64,000 bases of DNA from Acanthochlamys bracteata (Eukaryota; Streptophyta; Magnoliopsida; Pandanales; Velloziaceae): the NCBI GenBank assembly GCA_019914995.1, contig CM034137.1, positions 7,591,155 through 7,655,154 on the forward strand. Direction: 5' to 3'. Below are positions 22,559 to 35,892 of the stretch, in pieces. The translations under genes and the position numbers were made by a program. The notes beneath the pieces are model-generated. The model made no database searches. It was not told the DNA's origin and saw only the letters and a program-made list of their open reading frames with translations. Positions within the stretch are counted from its first letter, which is position 1. The number at the start of each line of letters is the position of its first letter.

Positions 22559-24436
22559 TTACATGAAGAATAAGTCTATTAGTTGTGCTACCCCATTTAT
22601 TTGGTTGACACTCTTTGCTACTCTAATGTTGGGATGGCAAGACTAGTACACCCTAGGCTGTCTTGTTAACTCTTTTTTGATCATTTGAAGTAGAGGATCT
22701 TGAAGAAACTTGTGTATGTGGGAAGCTCAATCCTTTTATTATTTGCTTAGATTGTCTCAAGTAACTATTTTACTGAAGTCTCGGTCTATATGAACGGAGA
22801 ATCCTTCATGACAAGACAAACATTGCTATGGTTAGAGGTCTTGATGGTTCTTGCACCTAATGAACATGTGCAAAGATGGTTGGGGGCTCTTTTTGGCATG
22901 CTTTATGCTGTGCCACTTTGTAAAACTTGGGCTTTGTCCCAAATTACAATATAGTTTTGTCAGACTATTGACATGTCCACTGGCTTGTAGGATGTTTACA
23001 ATGCTAAAGTCATAACTGAACAAAGTCAGCCGGGAGAAAGGAAATGACAATTCTACACGTAAAACAGTACTCAGGTAGTACATAGATTTGATCTATTTGC
23101 ATGTGGAATCAAAGGCTCTTTACCTTTAACTATTGTACTACCTTCTGGAATATCTATGAGAAAATTTTCATATGATTAAGTTTGTTGTTCATGCCAGGTG
23201 AAAGAATGGTGTAACTTTATAGCCCACTTGAGAGTTATCCAAACTATGGTGCATCCCTTTATATTAAAAGGATACATGAATTCCTAGGATATGGGTATTC
23301 AGTCAGAGGCTTTTAGAAACCTTTTATTGGCGTGTAGATTCGCAGGGGCTCAATTAAGAAGTCTCTATACTCTTGAAATGCTAAGTCGTTTACTTATCAG
23401 ATTACAGGAATGCAATTTTTACTTTTGTAACTTGTTGAAAGTTAAATTTTACTCAAATTAAGAGGCCCATCATTTGCGTCTCTGACATATTTTCGATATG
23501 TTGTTGTTAAAAAAAATATTTATATTCAACAATTCACCTGAATGGAAGTGGAGTTGATCGATTCAAGAGACAGTTTGCTCACCTTGAAGAACATTATGGA
23601 AAGGGAGAAAGAAGCACTCCTCATCAAAGGCAGCATGCCTCTCTCCTAGGTAATTTTGACATGGTTTGTTACAATATTTCCGTATAGTTACTTTCCCCTC
23701 TATTTGGTCTCTCACCTTGCTTCTTGCACTCGTGATCTTCTTCTAGGGAGATGGTACCTGTACCTAAAGACAAAGCTCAGATCAAAACAGTGATTTTTAA
23801 AAGCGGACAGCTGAGGCTGTTGCTAGGACTACACTTTTAAAGCCGTCTTCGAATGCAAGGTGAGGCTTCTCAACATTCAGAAAAAAGTCTCAGCAGAACA
23901 GACTACAATTGTAGCTTGCTGAAGATTGCCAGCATCAGTGCTTCAAAGTTGTTAGGTGTCAAAGAAAGAAGGGAACCAGAAGTAAGTCCCTTAATAACAC
24001 CTAAACTCTTTCTTCATTTAGAGTATTCACATGTAATAGGAAATGTAGAACAATAGGCAACTTTGTCTAGAACAATTAAATTTGATTTGCGACTGGTTTA
24101 AATATCTTGACTGAATTCTTGCAGGAAGAGCCAATTGTAGAGCTCACAGATGAAGTAACCAAAGGCTTGGGACAGAAAGTAGCCGCTTTGTATTCATAAA
24201 CATTACATCTCCAGTGGCAGCAGGCAACGCCCGACTTTTGTTGAATTTGTTAGCATCAGCATTCCGGCCTTGCGTATTCCGTTTCAGCCATAGCTGGAGA
24301 GATGTCATTCTGTTTCCGGCATTGCAGTATTTCAGCAACACAAAACTACCTTGGCTGGGTGCTCGAAGAAGTATTTATCAAAAAACGAATCAACCGGCCT
24401 TCGCAGTTTGTTGTGTACACCTTGTAATCGTATAAA

Positions 24437-24489
24437 TTGTTGTTGTTGTTGTTGTTGCTGCTGCTGCTGCTGCTGCTGTTGTTGTTGTT
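24437..24489. repeat. (TTG)n(CTG)n(TTG)n trinucleotide repeat
   Basis: An interrupted triplet tract: TTG units, then about seven CTG units, then TTG units, in the spacer between the MAPK relic and the dsRNA-binding protein gene. It is not in a supported reading frame. CTG runs of this kind are often length-polymorphic. Confidence 0.9.
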
Positions 24490-24937
24490 TAATGGACTAG
24501 GGCTTGTGTTCCCTTCTTCAGGAGTCCGTTGCTATATTTAGAAAAAAACTGTCTTGGTGTTTTTCTGTTGATGATGATAGTACAAGGTTACCGCTGAAAC
24601 TCAATATTGAAAAGGTATAGGACATATTTGTAAAATTATTATTTCTTACAACAAAAGTCCACGAAATTGATTTTATTAAAAGTGGAGAGGTCGCTATTGT
24701 AGCTTTATATATTCTGATCCTATCAACGTAAATATAATAATAAAGGACCTATTTGTAATACTTTTAGTTGTGTAGATTTGCATTAACCCCTTAGAATTAG
24801 AGTCAATAACAAACAAACCTTGAATCTCTTTACGTTTCCTGTTTTTGCCAGCAGCCGTTTCTCTCAGTGTTTCCCTCGTTTTAAAGCCCGAATTTTTTTT
24901 CCTTCTCTTTTTGTCTGGTAGATCGAAGCCAGAGAAG

Positions 24938-27900
24938 ATGATGGACGGTCCGCAACAAGACCCAGTTGGTAGTGATTCTGAAAACCAACAAAAAAAAACT
25001 TTTTTGCAGTTCTTTTTGTAAAGTTCTTTAAGAGGTAGATAGGTTCTTGTATTTGTTATTTTCAGCTTAAAACTTGAGACGTGTAATGGTTATTTGATTC
25101 TGAAATCCATACAACTTTTTTCTAAGATTGTCGTTGAGGTTCGTTTTCCTTTTCCAGATTTTTTTGCTGGAAATTTTGTAATCAAAATGCTAGCTATTCA
25201 TTTCAGTTATGTAGCTTGATTGGCTTGTAATATTTGTTATTTTGGCTTAAATTCGAGGCGTATTGTGGTTATCTGATTAAAAATTGATTATAGTATTGTT
25301 CTTCTGTCGGATTTTTTATTTGATTTTTAGAACTTGTTGGTTAGATTTCTCGAACTAATTCCACATGCTGTAGTATCTCAATATTTCACTAGATTGGTCT
25401 TAAGAGCCACTTTTAAGTAGCACTAGTTTGTCAAATTGGTTTCAATAACTGCAGTGTTGTACAAATTTGTTTCTAGTGTGACTGGCAGCTTTGCCTTAGT
25501 CTACGTATGAGATGCTATATTAAGGTAATTGATACATTTGTACTACTTGACGAGAGTGCTTAGTGAACAACTCATTATAGACGTAGAAGCTAGAAAAGAG
25601 AAGCAGTTTGGAATAAGCTAGGGTCTTCCCGCGTCTAGCTTTTGGCTCTCTTCTAAAAGTAGATAGTTATAACCAGAACCTATGCAACTATAGGTCAAGA
25701 GTTTCCACGAGAAGTGTCACTGTCTAATTTTTCAGATTTTAGGAAACTCAAGCTAAAAGCTGTCGTTTAAGCAAATGCTTTTGGAATATTAAAGTACTGT
25801 TGTTTATGAAATCTTGTTGCATTCCTAAATTTTTGTTGCTTGTTTTTTCTTGCTCAATTTCATTTCACTTATTGTTATATTCAATAAGCAGTATGTTTGT
25901 CTTTTCCTTCAAATTTTTCTTTCATGTTTTAAGGTACTGTGCAACCCCCAATGTACAAAAACTGCTTGCAACAGCATGCACAGAAATCAAGGATCCAATT
26001 TCCAGTCTATAAAACTGTTAATGAAGGACCTCAGCACTCACCACAGTTTCGATCTACTGTTTTTATTAAAGGAGGAACATTCGTGTCAGCAGTTACTTTC
26101 AGCACCAAGAAAGCAGCTGAGCAGGATGCTGCAAGAATAGCACTTGAGCATTTAGAAAGTGAAAAACTGGGTGAAGGCATTGAAGATGAAGGCATACCAC
26201 CGATTATTGCCAATGTATTATCTGCCTCCACCCTCACACCTCTTACAGTTTTACTATCTTCTCTAGAAGCCAAAAATTTTGACTTGATTCTCTAACCTTT
26301 ATGTTTTCATTTACGTCATAGTGTGCCTGGAATTTTGTTAGGAAAAATACTTGATATATGTAAGATAATAAAATATCTTAAGAGTTCTATTATGATGAGT
26401 TCTTTCATGATTTGGTCGTGCAACTTCCGCTTAAGCTTAATTTGATCTCCTACAGCTGATAACCAGCTTATATAACATTAGAGCTAAAGAAGTTATGCTA
26501 TATCTTTTAGAAATAGTATGCGTGCTTCATTTTAGAGGCATTTCGGTTTAGGTTGTAAGTATAAGCATGTATGGTTCTATCAATGCAATAAATATTTCTT
26601 GTGGCATTAGAATTTTTTGCAAAGGGTCTATTGTTTTTTGGTAGCCACCTGTTCTTCTGCATGGCTAGCCCCATATTTCTCTCAATGCTTGCCCCTCTTA
26701 ACATTCTCCATGAGCTAGATCACAAGATATGACATTTATACTGTACAATATATATTGTAGTAAGATAAGAGTTACCTTATAAATGATCCCTGGCAATGCA
26801 TGCAATGCATTGTTCACCAAAATTTCTGTATCTTTCTTTTTTTTCTTTTTGGTTCTAGTCCAATGCTGGCTTGACTGCTGATTGTTTATCTTGTTTCAGG
26901 ATGCATACCTCTGCAAGTCAATTCTCCATGAATATGCAAGCAAAAAGAAGGTAAATCTGCCAAGTTACAGCACTTTTCAGTCACAAGGGCTGATTCCAAC
27001 TTTTATGTGCACTGTGACTTTTGCTGGGACCACATACACCGGCCCAACTGGAAAGAACAAAAAGGATGCTGAACAGAAGGGTGCCAGGACTGTCATCGAA
27101 TGTTTACTAGGTAATGGTTCGCATTTGCTTCCTTTACGCAGGCTACTTAGACTTATTTTGACATTATCACAACCATTTGCCAGATACGATATGATTTAAG
27201 TGCTCGATCTTTCAGGTGACTCTGTTGCAAGAGCTTTAATATGTGAAGTTATAAAATCCAAGGAAAGACTAGTTGCTACATTACACAATGATAATGACAA
27301 GCGGTTCTTGCAAAACCAGAACTCCTTCGTGATTAGTCATGCTGTTAATCTGAATGCTAGTAATGGTATTGAAAGACAGAAATTGCTGCCTACTGAGGAA
27401 AATAATAAGTTACTTGGAGATGTTTGTCCAGATCAATCAGTTACAGCCTCAACAAATGCAGCTTATACTTCTGAAATTATACAAGCAAGCACATCTAGAC
27501 ATACTTTTGGACTGGGAGGTGGTGGCGTTCAACAAGCAAATGTGCCTGCTTTGATGCCCTATAATAACAACACAGGTACTTCATCCATTGGCTTGCTTAT
27601 GGTGTCTGGGAATTCTGAAGCCTTGGTTCCCAAAAAACGAAAGAAGCCCAACCGCAAGAAAAAGCGGTCGAAGATGCTGCGAACTGAAGAGTAAGCGTTC
27701 ATCTTTTGAGTTTATATAGATATTTACTGGATTAGCATGTTGATTTTCCACCTAAATTCGTTCTTAGTTATTTTACAATTCCTGTTAGAAAGTAAGCTGC
27801 AAGGATCTTCATTTAGCAACATCTCTCATGTTCTTGCAGTGGACTTTGTTTTCTTTTTCATTTACTCTTATATGGAATGCGGACAGATCGACGTACGTAT

Positions 27901-28386
27901 GGTATTTGGACCTTTAAGTCAATATTCTGTTTAGTTACAGGAATTCAAGTTCTATCTGTTGCCTTAACAACATACTGACTTCCATATCTTAATTTCTTCA
28001 ATGGATTGAAGTTTTAAGTGACATTTGTAAATACATATCATTCGGACTTGAGTGAATGGCTTTCAAGTGAATAAAGCAAACCTGCATCAGTCAATCATAA
28101 TCTTCCCCACTTGAGTTTCAGGTTTCTCAGCTAGAATAGCTTTATACTGAGTCATTCATGTCGATACCCATTTGGCATTTCGAGCTTCAAGTGGTAGCCT
28201 TCATTTTGATGCATTAGTTTCTTAGACCTACTCTCTAAACCAAATTGTTGGTTAAATTTTAACGCAAACTTGTACCCCTGTTAACACATCTTTTTGAGAT
28301 GACTGATATTTCTTTTTTACCTCGGTTGCAGGTCACTTCTTGTCACTCCAATCTGTAGTTTGCCGCCTATTGTGAATCCAATATGA
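24938..28386 (+). CDS. Double-stranded RNA-binding protein, HYL1/DRB type (two dsRBDs)
   Basis: Exons are 24938-24968, 25934-26214, 26900-27110, 27216-27690 and probably 28332-28386, and frame is kept at every join. The N-terminus MMDGPQQDPVGTVQPP is short. dsRBD1 (about residues 17-90) contains MYKNCLQQHAQKS, VYKTVNEGPQHSPQFRSTV and the KKAAEQDAARIALEHL helix. dsRBD2 (about 105-173) contains LCKSILHEYASKKKVNLPSY and NKKDAEQKGARTVI. A Ser/Asn-rich tail carries a strong nuclear signal, PKKRKKPNRKKKRSK. Proteins of this type partner Dicer-like enzymes in small-RNA processing, and HYL1/DRB1 is the closest resemblance. If the GTAAGC donor at 27691 is used, the tail ends RTEESLLVTPICSLPPIVNP-Ile (350 residues). 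If it is not used, a stop at 27692-27694 gives 333 residues. The upstream DNA includes a plausible leader. Confidence 0.88.
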
Positions 28387-30745
28387 TGTGCTTGATGTTC
28401 AACTCCAGCCATATCGCCCCTAGCAAGGTTCGGTGTATGCTATCAAACAGTTCCAAAAACTTCAGCTTTATTGTGTCAGTGGTGTATGTAGGCCTGTTGA
28501 AGGTTTGTTGGAAACATAATGATAATACTGTGAATGTTTTAAAAACTGAAGTTAGTGGATATGTGTTTAAAAATCTTAGTTTTGTTATGTATCATGTAAA
28601 GTGTGTTCTTTTTGCCCATACAATTTATTTCTATTCTGCTAAAAAGTTACTTTCGATTCGTTTTTAGTTATATAAAGAACACAATACAATACTTTTAGTT
28701 CATCTTGTCTATAAAGTTATATACAAATTAAATTTATTTTTAACAATACTATTTACTCACTATTGAAATAGAATATTTTTGAACAGAGAATATTTTTTTA
28801 AAAAACCAGTACTAAATTTATATCTAAGAAAAAAAATAAAAATAAATAATATAAAATTTTTACAAATTTTTAAAGTTTCAAATAATGTTTTTATAAATTT
28901 GTAAAATATATAGAAAAACGTGAATAAAAAAATAATTTTTTTAAAATGGAATATCAAATGGGGTAAGTAATTTATTTTTGAACAACTCATTCCCGGACTA
29001 AACGAACATATCTCTGCTGGTACTTTATCATTTTTATCATTTTTTCATAAAATAATAATCACTACTTTGTCTCTAATTTGAAAATAAGATTAGATAAAAA
29101 GAAAATTGGAAATTAAGTTCCAAAGTCGACCTGTAAATATAACGGGCTTTGAAGAGATCCGAACCGGATTTAAAATTACTTATGAAATAAAATTTTTTTA
29201 TTTTTTTAAAAAATAAATTTTATTTTTTTATTTTTAAAAAAATAATTAAAATATATAATAAAAAAGTTTTATTATATAAAATTTTTTTATATTATTTAAA
29301 TTTTTAAATAAATTTTTTAAATATTTATATAATATATATTAAAATATATAAAATAAGAAAAAGTTGAGAAGCTGCTCTTGCTATGCAGTACCAAACGCAG
29401 CCTTGATATGGGTCTTACTTATGGCTTTGATTTATAGCTAACAAACTAATTGGATAAGGAAAAATCTAGAGAAGGTCGATCCGATCCATTTGCAGCACTA
29501 GAACTCTTTGATGCGAATGCGGTCTGTTTAACTAACCCATTAGAGTTATGCTTCGGAATCCGAGACCCGAAAAAACAAAAAATATCAACTGCTGCCGGAA
29601 CTCATTTTCCCCAAAAAAACAACAAAAATAAAAACCTGAGAGCAATCTACAAATTCAAAATGTTTTCTCTGCAATTTGTTTAGAGCACCAAAACTTTGTT
29701 TTAGATTTCAGTGAGAAAGAAAACTACAATAGAAGCCCTATTGAGCAAAGATTTTAAGGTACAAAACAAAAGCTAATGATCTCTTTGATTATATAAGTTG
29801 AATTTGATGAGCAACGAATCTGTTTTTTCCCATTTTTTTGTGAATTATTTGGTCGATGGATGATTCATTTGAGTATTAATTTTAGATATTTTTCGAGGTT
29901 CAGATTCATGTGATGCCTGTAAACTGTTTGTTGAAACGCTCAAATGAGAAATGTTGAAGGCCGGTTTGGTATTTAAGTTTTGAGCATTTTTTTTGCACGG
30001 AATGCAGCATGGGAATGTAGCAAAAGATTTTCACTTGACTTTTGGCTTTTAGCTTACGTTTTCTTTATTTTAACGACTAGTTGTTATTGCCTGCATGTAT
30101 ATTCGACAACATTTTATAGGTCTTAAATTGTTCCTCATACAACGGGAAATTCTGATGTCTTGAAGAGCTCGATGAACTCACTTGTCATTGGAAGAGTTGT
30201 ATGCATGCCAAATTGTTGCAAGGTATTGTTCTTTAATATTGTACAAGTTTCCTTTCAGTATTTTTTTCGTTTTGTCTCTTCGATGTAGTTAAAGATCTAT
30301 ATAACTCTAGGACAGTGAGTCTTGGTTCTAGGAAAAACATCAATAAGCTCTGAAAGTATTTGCCTACATAACTATGGCAGCAAGAACCGTTGCACTTTCA
30401 AATTTCTTTTCTCATTGGGCATTGCATTAGTTTCTCTGAATTGGAGGTTTTCTCCTAACAAAATTAAATTCTCTCCTCTTTTGACAAAAGGAAGCAATCG
30501 TTTGGAAGTCCTGGCAATTCTTTTGGTACTAGATTTGGTAATTTCAATTGTATATCTAGATGATAGAGAATAAGCTTTTTGATTTATGCCTTTTGGTAAG
30601 TACGAATGTTCTTTCTGATTTAGGAACTTTCTTAGGATCGCATGTATTTAGTTAGAATAGATGTTTGGCTTTGCACATTGCCTTGACAAAGTTAGTGTTC
30701 TCTTCTTAGTTTCATTGTGATAAATAACTGGCCTTTGTATGAAAA
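28387..30745. other. Intergenic region and long RECG leader
   Basis: 28387-29400 contains the DRB 3' UTR, then AT-rich repeat-like DNA (a MITE-like block at about 29177-29400). 29420-30745 precedes the first in-frame RECG Met and contains splice-site-like and ATG-containing segments that close quickly (for example the ATG at 29914 and the ATG at 30374). I read it as promoter and untranslated leader, possibly with leader introns, but cannot place a transcription start. Confidence 0.55.
29177..29400. repeat. AT-rich MITE-like repeat copy
   Basis: This matches the block order at 63555-63793: an AATAAATTTTATTTTTTTAT run, ATATATAATAAAAAAGTTTTAT, then TTTTAAATATTTATATAATATATATTAAAA, ending near a GCTGCTC/AACGCAGCC stretch. 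It is non-coding, and the ends are approximate. Confidence 0.45.
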
Positions 30746-33700
30746 ATGTTGCAGGTTTTCAATGACAGTCTTTTAATAGCTGGACCATCTTTTGAGGTTG
30801 AAACTGGATACCATAATACTTTCAGCAGGACAATGAGGTATTGTCCCAGTTATCTTAAAGTTTCTTACCAATAGCAGCCAATTGAAGTATTGTGGGAAAA
30901 GATATTTTCACTTTACAATGATGCAAATGCTTGCAGATTTAGCAGCTTTCTCCACTCCAAACTTTCAAAATGGTGTGCTAAATCCAAACACATGTCTACA
31001 CAAAAGCTTTTGGAGGAGGTTGTTGGCTACAATAGTGCTAGCATGTCAGAGAGGTCAAAATATCTGAACAAGGTACAATGAACATTACCTCTAGGTTACG
31101 TTTCTTGCATAGAGCCTTTCAACTTGCTACCTTGGTTGAGCAGTACCTATGACAAGTGTGACTTCACTACCAAAACTTGCTATTAAAATTCAACCTACAT
31201 CTCATATTTTGTGCACTAGCTCTTCTTGCTGGGGATGAGGTTCATTTATTTTTGTTATGTATTGAGGTTGGACAAGGGTCATTAAGTTTGATGCAACACA
31301 TTTCAATTGTTTTACCTGTGAGTCTATGTTAGTGCGATGTTTCTGTCCTTTACTTTTCCTTTTTGGATCTTATAATGACTGTTTTCCTTGCTTTGTGAGC
31401 CAAAATGGTTTTGAAGTTTAAAAGTTCACATTACTTGCTACAAAGAAGACCTTGACTGTTTTGATACAAACATTCCTGCTTTTTGAGCTAGTATTTCATC
31501 AAAGAATTTATGTTTAGGGATCATTAAGAGAACCATGCGCTAAATATTTCATGTTAGCCCAGATAGGAATTTAGTGTCAATTGATCGAGCAAATGACATT
31601 TTGTAGGATGCTTATTTGGCTAAAAGACCATCCCTCTTTGAGAAAGTAATTAATGGTTTAGTAGGATAGGTATGAGCCTGGTTATTAAGTAGTTCTAATA
31701 CTTCTCAGACTCTTATAACTAAGGGAAACCTCAAAAATATCCTCTTTTTACATTTATTTCACTTCGCTTTGTCTGGTGTGTTCATTCAAGTATCTGCCAA
31801 GCACTTTGAAGTAATACCTTTTGTGCTAAGTGATTCCAAGTAAATATGAGAACTTATTTGATGTTTTCTTCAGATATGGGCCTTGTTATGCTACGACAAT
31901 TTAGAAGGTCTAATAGTGCAAGATAAATCTCAAAGAGAACCATCTACAGACATGGAGAGTGTGAGGGAGGAGCTTAATCTGACTTTAGCTTGTGAAAAAT
32001 TCCCTTCTATCAAGTTGGGCCATTCATCACTCGTTCAATTATATAATGAGGTTGATTATAACAAGGGCAATGGCTTATTCCCTGAAAATCACCACACCTT
32101 CATCCCTGTTAAGCTTAATGAAGCCTGGCAGTTATTTGGCTCTCCATTCTCAAGCATAAGTGCAAGCTCTTTGGATGAAAAGATTTATCAAACAATAGAT
32201 TCAGGTGTTGAAGCAATGTTGGCTACCAAAGTTGCTGATAGAAAATCTGACATACATGCTCATGCCAGTGCGTCTGAAACTTCAGTAGGTACTAAATTTA
32301 GTCTAGACAACAGCATCAGGTGTCTACCAGGTATAAGCATAAAGCAATTGCATCGGCTTGAAGATTGTGGTTTCCACACGGTATGGTTTGGGTTAATCAA
32401 ATGAAAGCTTTAACCTTTATACCCTTACATTGAAAATAATGTTTATACATGCACTCCTAATTTCTGAAAAGGTGCGGAAGTTGCTACACCATTTTCCTCG
32501 GACTTACGCTGATCTGCAAAATCCTCATAATGCTATATATGATGGCCAATATCTAATGTTTGTTGGGACGGTTTTGTCCTCCAGGTACAGTAATAACTTG
32601 AAATTCAAGCCATTCAGTTTTTTGTTTGGACAATTTTCATTTCCATTGTTGTCCATATTCTCAATATATTATGGATTTATTATTTCAGAACAGGTTACTT
32701 GTGATTACATTAAGTGAACCAGAGAAAGAAAGTGTTGCGTATTTTCTAACAATATCTATGTTATTCCCTAACATGCTATACAATAAAGCAAACTAAGCTC
32801 CAGCTGTGCTACTAGGACTTTCACTATGAAGTTCTGACAATTGAAAATACAGATAAATCTTTTGATTCTTGTAAACATTTTCTCCTATACACCACCTAGA
32901 GGTTGAATCTTCATTATTGGATCAGGGGAATCAAAGCTGGAGCTTCCTTCTCATTTCTTGAGGTTGTTGTTGGCTGTAAGATCGCTGATGGAGGGACAGC
33001 TCCTAACATCCACTACAAGGAACTAAGAGATGGAAAAGTAAAGATGATGTACTTACATCTTAGGAAGTTCTTCCGTGGAACCCGCTTTACATGTCGGCCT
33101 TTTCTCAAACACATTGAGTCGAAGTATGTTGAGGGAAATCTTGTATGTGTTACTGGTAAGGTGAGTAGATTTTCCCTCCAGCAGGAATTGGTGTTCAAAA
33201 CCACTTTGTAATAAGTACTAAAACAGCTTGTAGCTTCTCCAGTCTGGTGGCTGTCTAGTGTACCTATAACTATAATATGAGCTCTGCAACTAGAGAGCAT
33301 GTCTTCCAAATTTTTATTCTCTATAAATTCGAACTCATGCAAACTGATACATGCTGGTTAATTTTTGACATTGTTATCAAGATCTTTTATCATAAGCATA
33401 ACTTGATTACTACGACATGATAGTAAGCAGGTTGTTAACTACATGACACCCTTGTTCATAGTTTATTACTTTTTTGCCACCAAACAGTTAATGTTTTACT
33501 TATATGCTTCTTTAGGTCAAGAAAATGCGTGCAGAAGGTCACTATGAGATGAGAGAATTCAATATTGACATCCTTGAGAAGGATGAAGAGCAGCTTGCTC
33601 ATTTGGAGAGGAAGCCATATGCTCTTTACCCATCAAAAGGCGGGTTGAAGCCAACTCTTCTTACGGATGTAATCAATCAGTGAGTTCAACTGAACTTTTG

Positions 33701-35852
33701 AGTTAAAGTGAGTTCAGCTATTATGCAAGCTACATTACACTATGTCACTTATGTTCGTTGTTCTCTTCAATGGTAGTTATTGATGCTTATTTAGTAGTCT
33801 AAGTTCACTAGCTCTGTTCATTCACAAAACCCGCATTTTATTTTCAGCATCATTAGGTTTTTTAGTTGCTTATTTTCTAAGAATTACCATTATGAAGTAC
33901 TCCATGTATTAATATTTGGAATAGTTCCCACCATTAATTTGTGTTAATCCTTTTTAGTCTACCCAAATATGTTCACGTGCATTTAAACCTGTAAACTAAA
34001 TGCTGTTTCTCAACTTTTGTTTATCTGCAGAGCTTTAAAAATTCTGCCCAGGGATATTGATCCTATACCCAGTGAGATCCTTAAGGAGTTTGATTTACTA
34101 ACTCTTTATGATGTAAGTTACCACTTAAACTCTGTCCTGCAGAATCGCTTAACTATAATATTTTCTGCAGTTTGATGTGTGTGTGGCTATTACAGTTTCA
34201 TTTATCTTTTAACTGATCTTAAAAAGGTGGTTTGTAGATTTTCGCGCAATGATGTTTTGGCTCTTTTAACATTGGCAGGCGTATACTGGTATTCACTACC
34301 CGAGTACTCTAGCTGAGGCGGACTTAGCTCGTCGCAGGTTGATTTTTGATGACTTCTTCTATTCACAGGTACTTGCCATATGATACTTTGTTAATTGTTA
34401 TTTAGATTTATTTACCAGTTGATAAAAAAGAAATCAATGCTTCTGCATCTTTAAGTATAATGTACCAAGTGTCCACTTTGAGAGGTGATAACTACTTTTT
34501 TGAAGTTTGCAATAGTTCTGGAACTCCTTTTCTGAGTACTATTTGAAAAGACTGCAAGAATGAGCTTTCTCGGACATGCTTTGACATAGAGAACAAGGAG
34601 TAAACAGTTATTTTTGATTTGTGAGTTGATTTTGAAGATTATTAGTATTAACTATTCTAGAAGTAGTTGTGACGTGTATGTGTTACAATTGAAAAGAGAG
34701 AATACAATCCATGTAAAATAGAAACGTTATATCTGTCTCATGTAAGTAATAAATCATTAGTTCATAAATAGGCTAACAATATATCCGCTAGCTCAGACAT
34801 GTGTACAACACACAAATTCTAGTATACATGGTAGTTACTTGAAAAGAGTTTGATCTCTGCAAGTGCGTAGTCTTAGGTTATTAGATCTCAAGGATGAAAT
34901 GCTCTATCTATTGAAACATTGTTTTCTAATGAAAATAGATTCCACTTTTCATAGGATGCATGCTTGCTAAACTTACAATATTCTGACTTAATTTTCCAGT
35001 TGGGCAGACTATTCCAAATGCTTGATGCACTTGGTACACAAGGGGAAAAGCTAGAATTGTTGGATAAATACATAAACTATGATCTGAATGTTGTTGAGGG
35101 GGAGAACTGGTCTCTTTCCACTAAGAAGTTTCTTGAGGCGCTTCCATACTCTTTAACTCCTAGTCAGATCCGGGCAGTTTCTGAAATTATTTGGGATCTG
35201 AGTAGGCCAGTGCCCATGAACAGACTTTTGCAGGTGTAGCTGTACAACATTTATAATCATGTGTTTTATCTTTTTCAGCATTTATATAATTGAAGAGCTT
35301 TTATAGGATATTGTTTCCTGCTATCTTTGTATAAATCATGTTCTTGCTTCTCAGTGGCCTGAAGAATGATGCTTTTTCTTTAAGTATGAACTAGAGATTG
35401 AACAGTTTCTATCACCTAGTTTTGCCTTGTCGTTCCTTGCATTGGCATCTTTGATCTTGCAGAATAGGAACAGACTTTGTGACATCCGAACTGAAGCAAG
35501 CTACTGTCCTTATTGAGATATAAGCTTGGTTGTTCTTGGAGAACCCTTGAATAACAAGTTGCACAACTTGTTCTTCATCCTCGTTGTCACTTAAAGATGT
35601 ACCACCCATATATGATGTAACAGTGGTGAAGATGCTTCACCAACTGATTAGTGCCTCTGTCTTCGATTCCTGCAGCAGAAAAACTTCGTCGACACTGTTG
35701 GAATTGCCTTACTTAATAGAGCAATGTAAAATTAGTACAGTCTTTCACGTCTCATTTTAAACGTGGGCGGGGCTGTGATGACAGCAATTAAAAAATTGAT
35801 ACTTTTGCTGTCAAGGATAGAACTGCAATTACAGACTCATTTTATTTATTTA

Positions 35853-35892
<40 letters not shown>

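Noticed and set aside
24144..24435. Frames on both strands after the MAPK relic
   Set aside because: They overlap the relic's 3' region and triplet repeat and show no conserved protein.
30755..30775. Possible frameshift at the RECG start (ATG ACA GTC TTT TAA)
   Set aside because: An in-frame upstream ATG at 30746 gives an intact frame into the conserved exon, so no frameshift is needed.
35855..35890. (TA)n run in a RECG intron as a regulatory site
   Set aside because: Simple microsatellite; nothing around it suggests a function.
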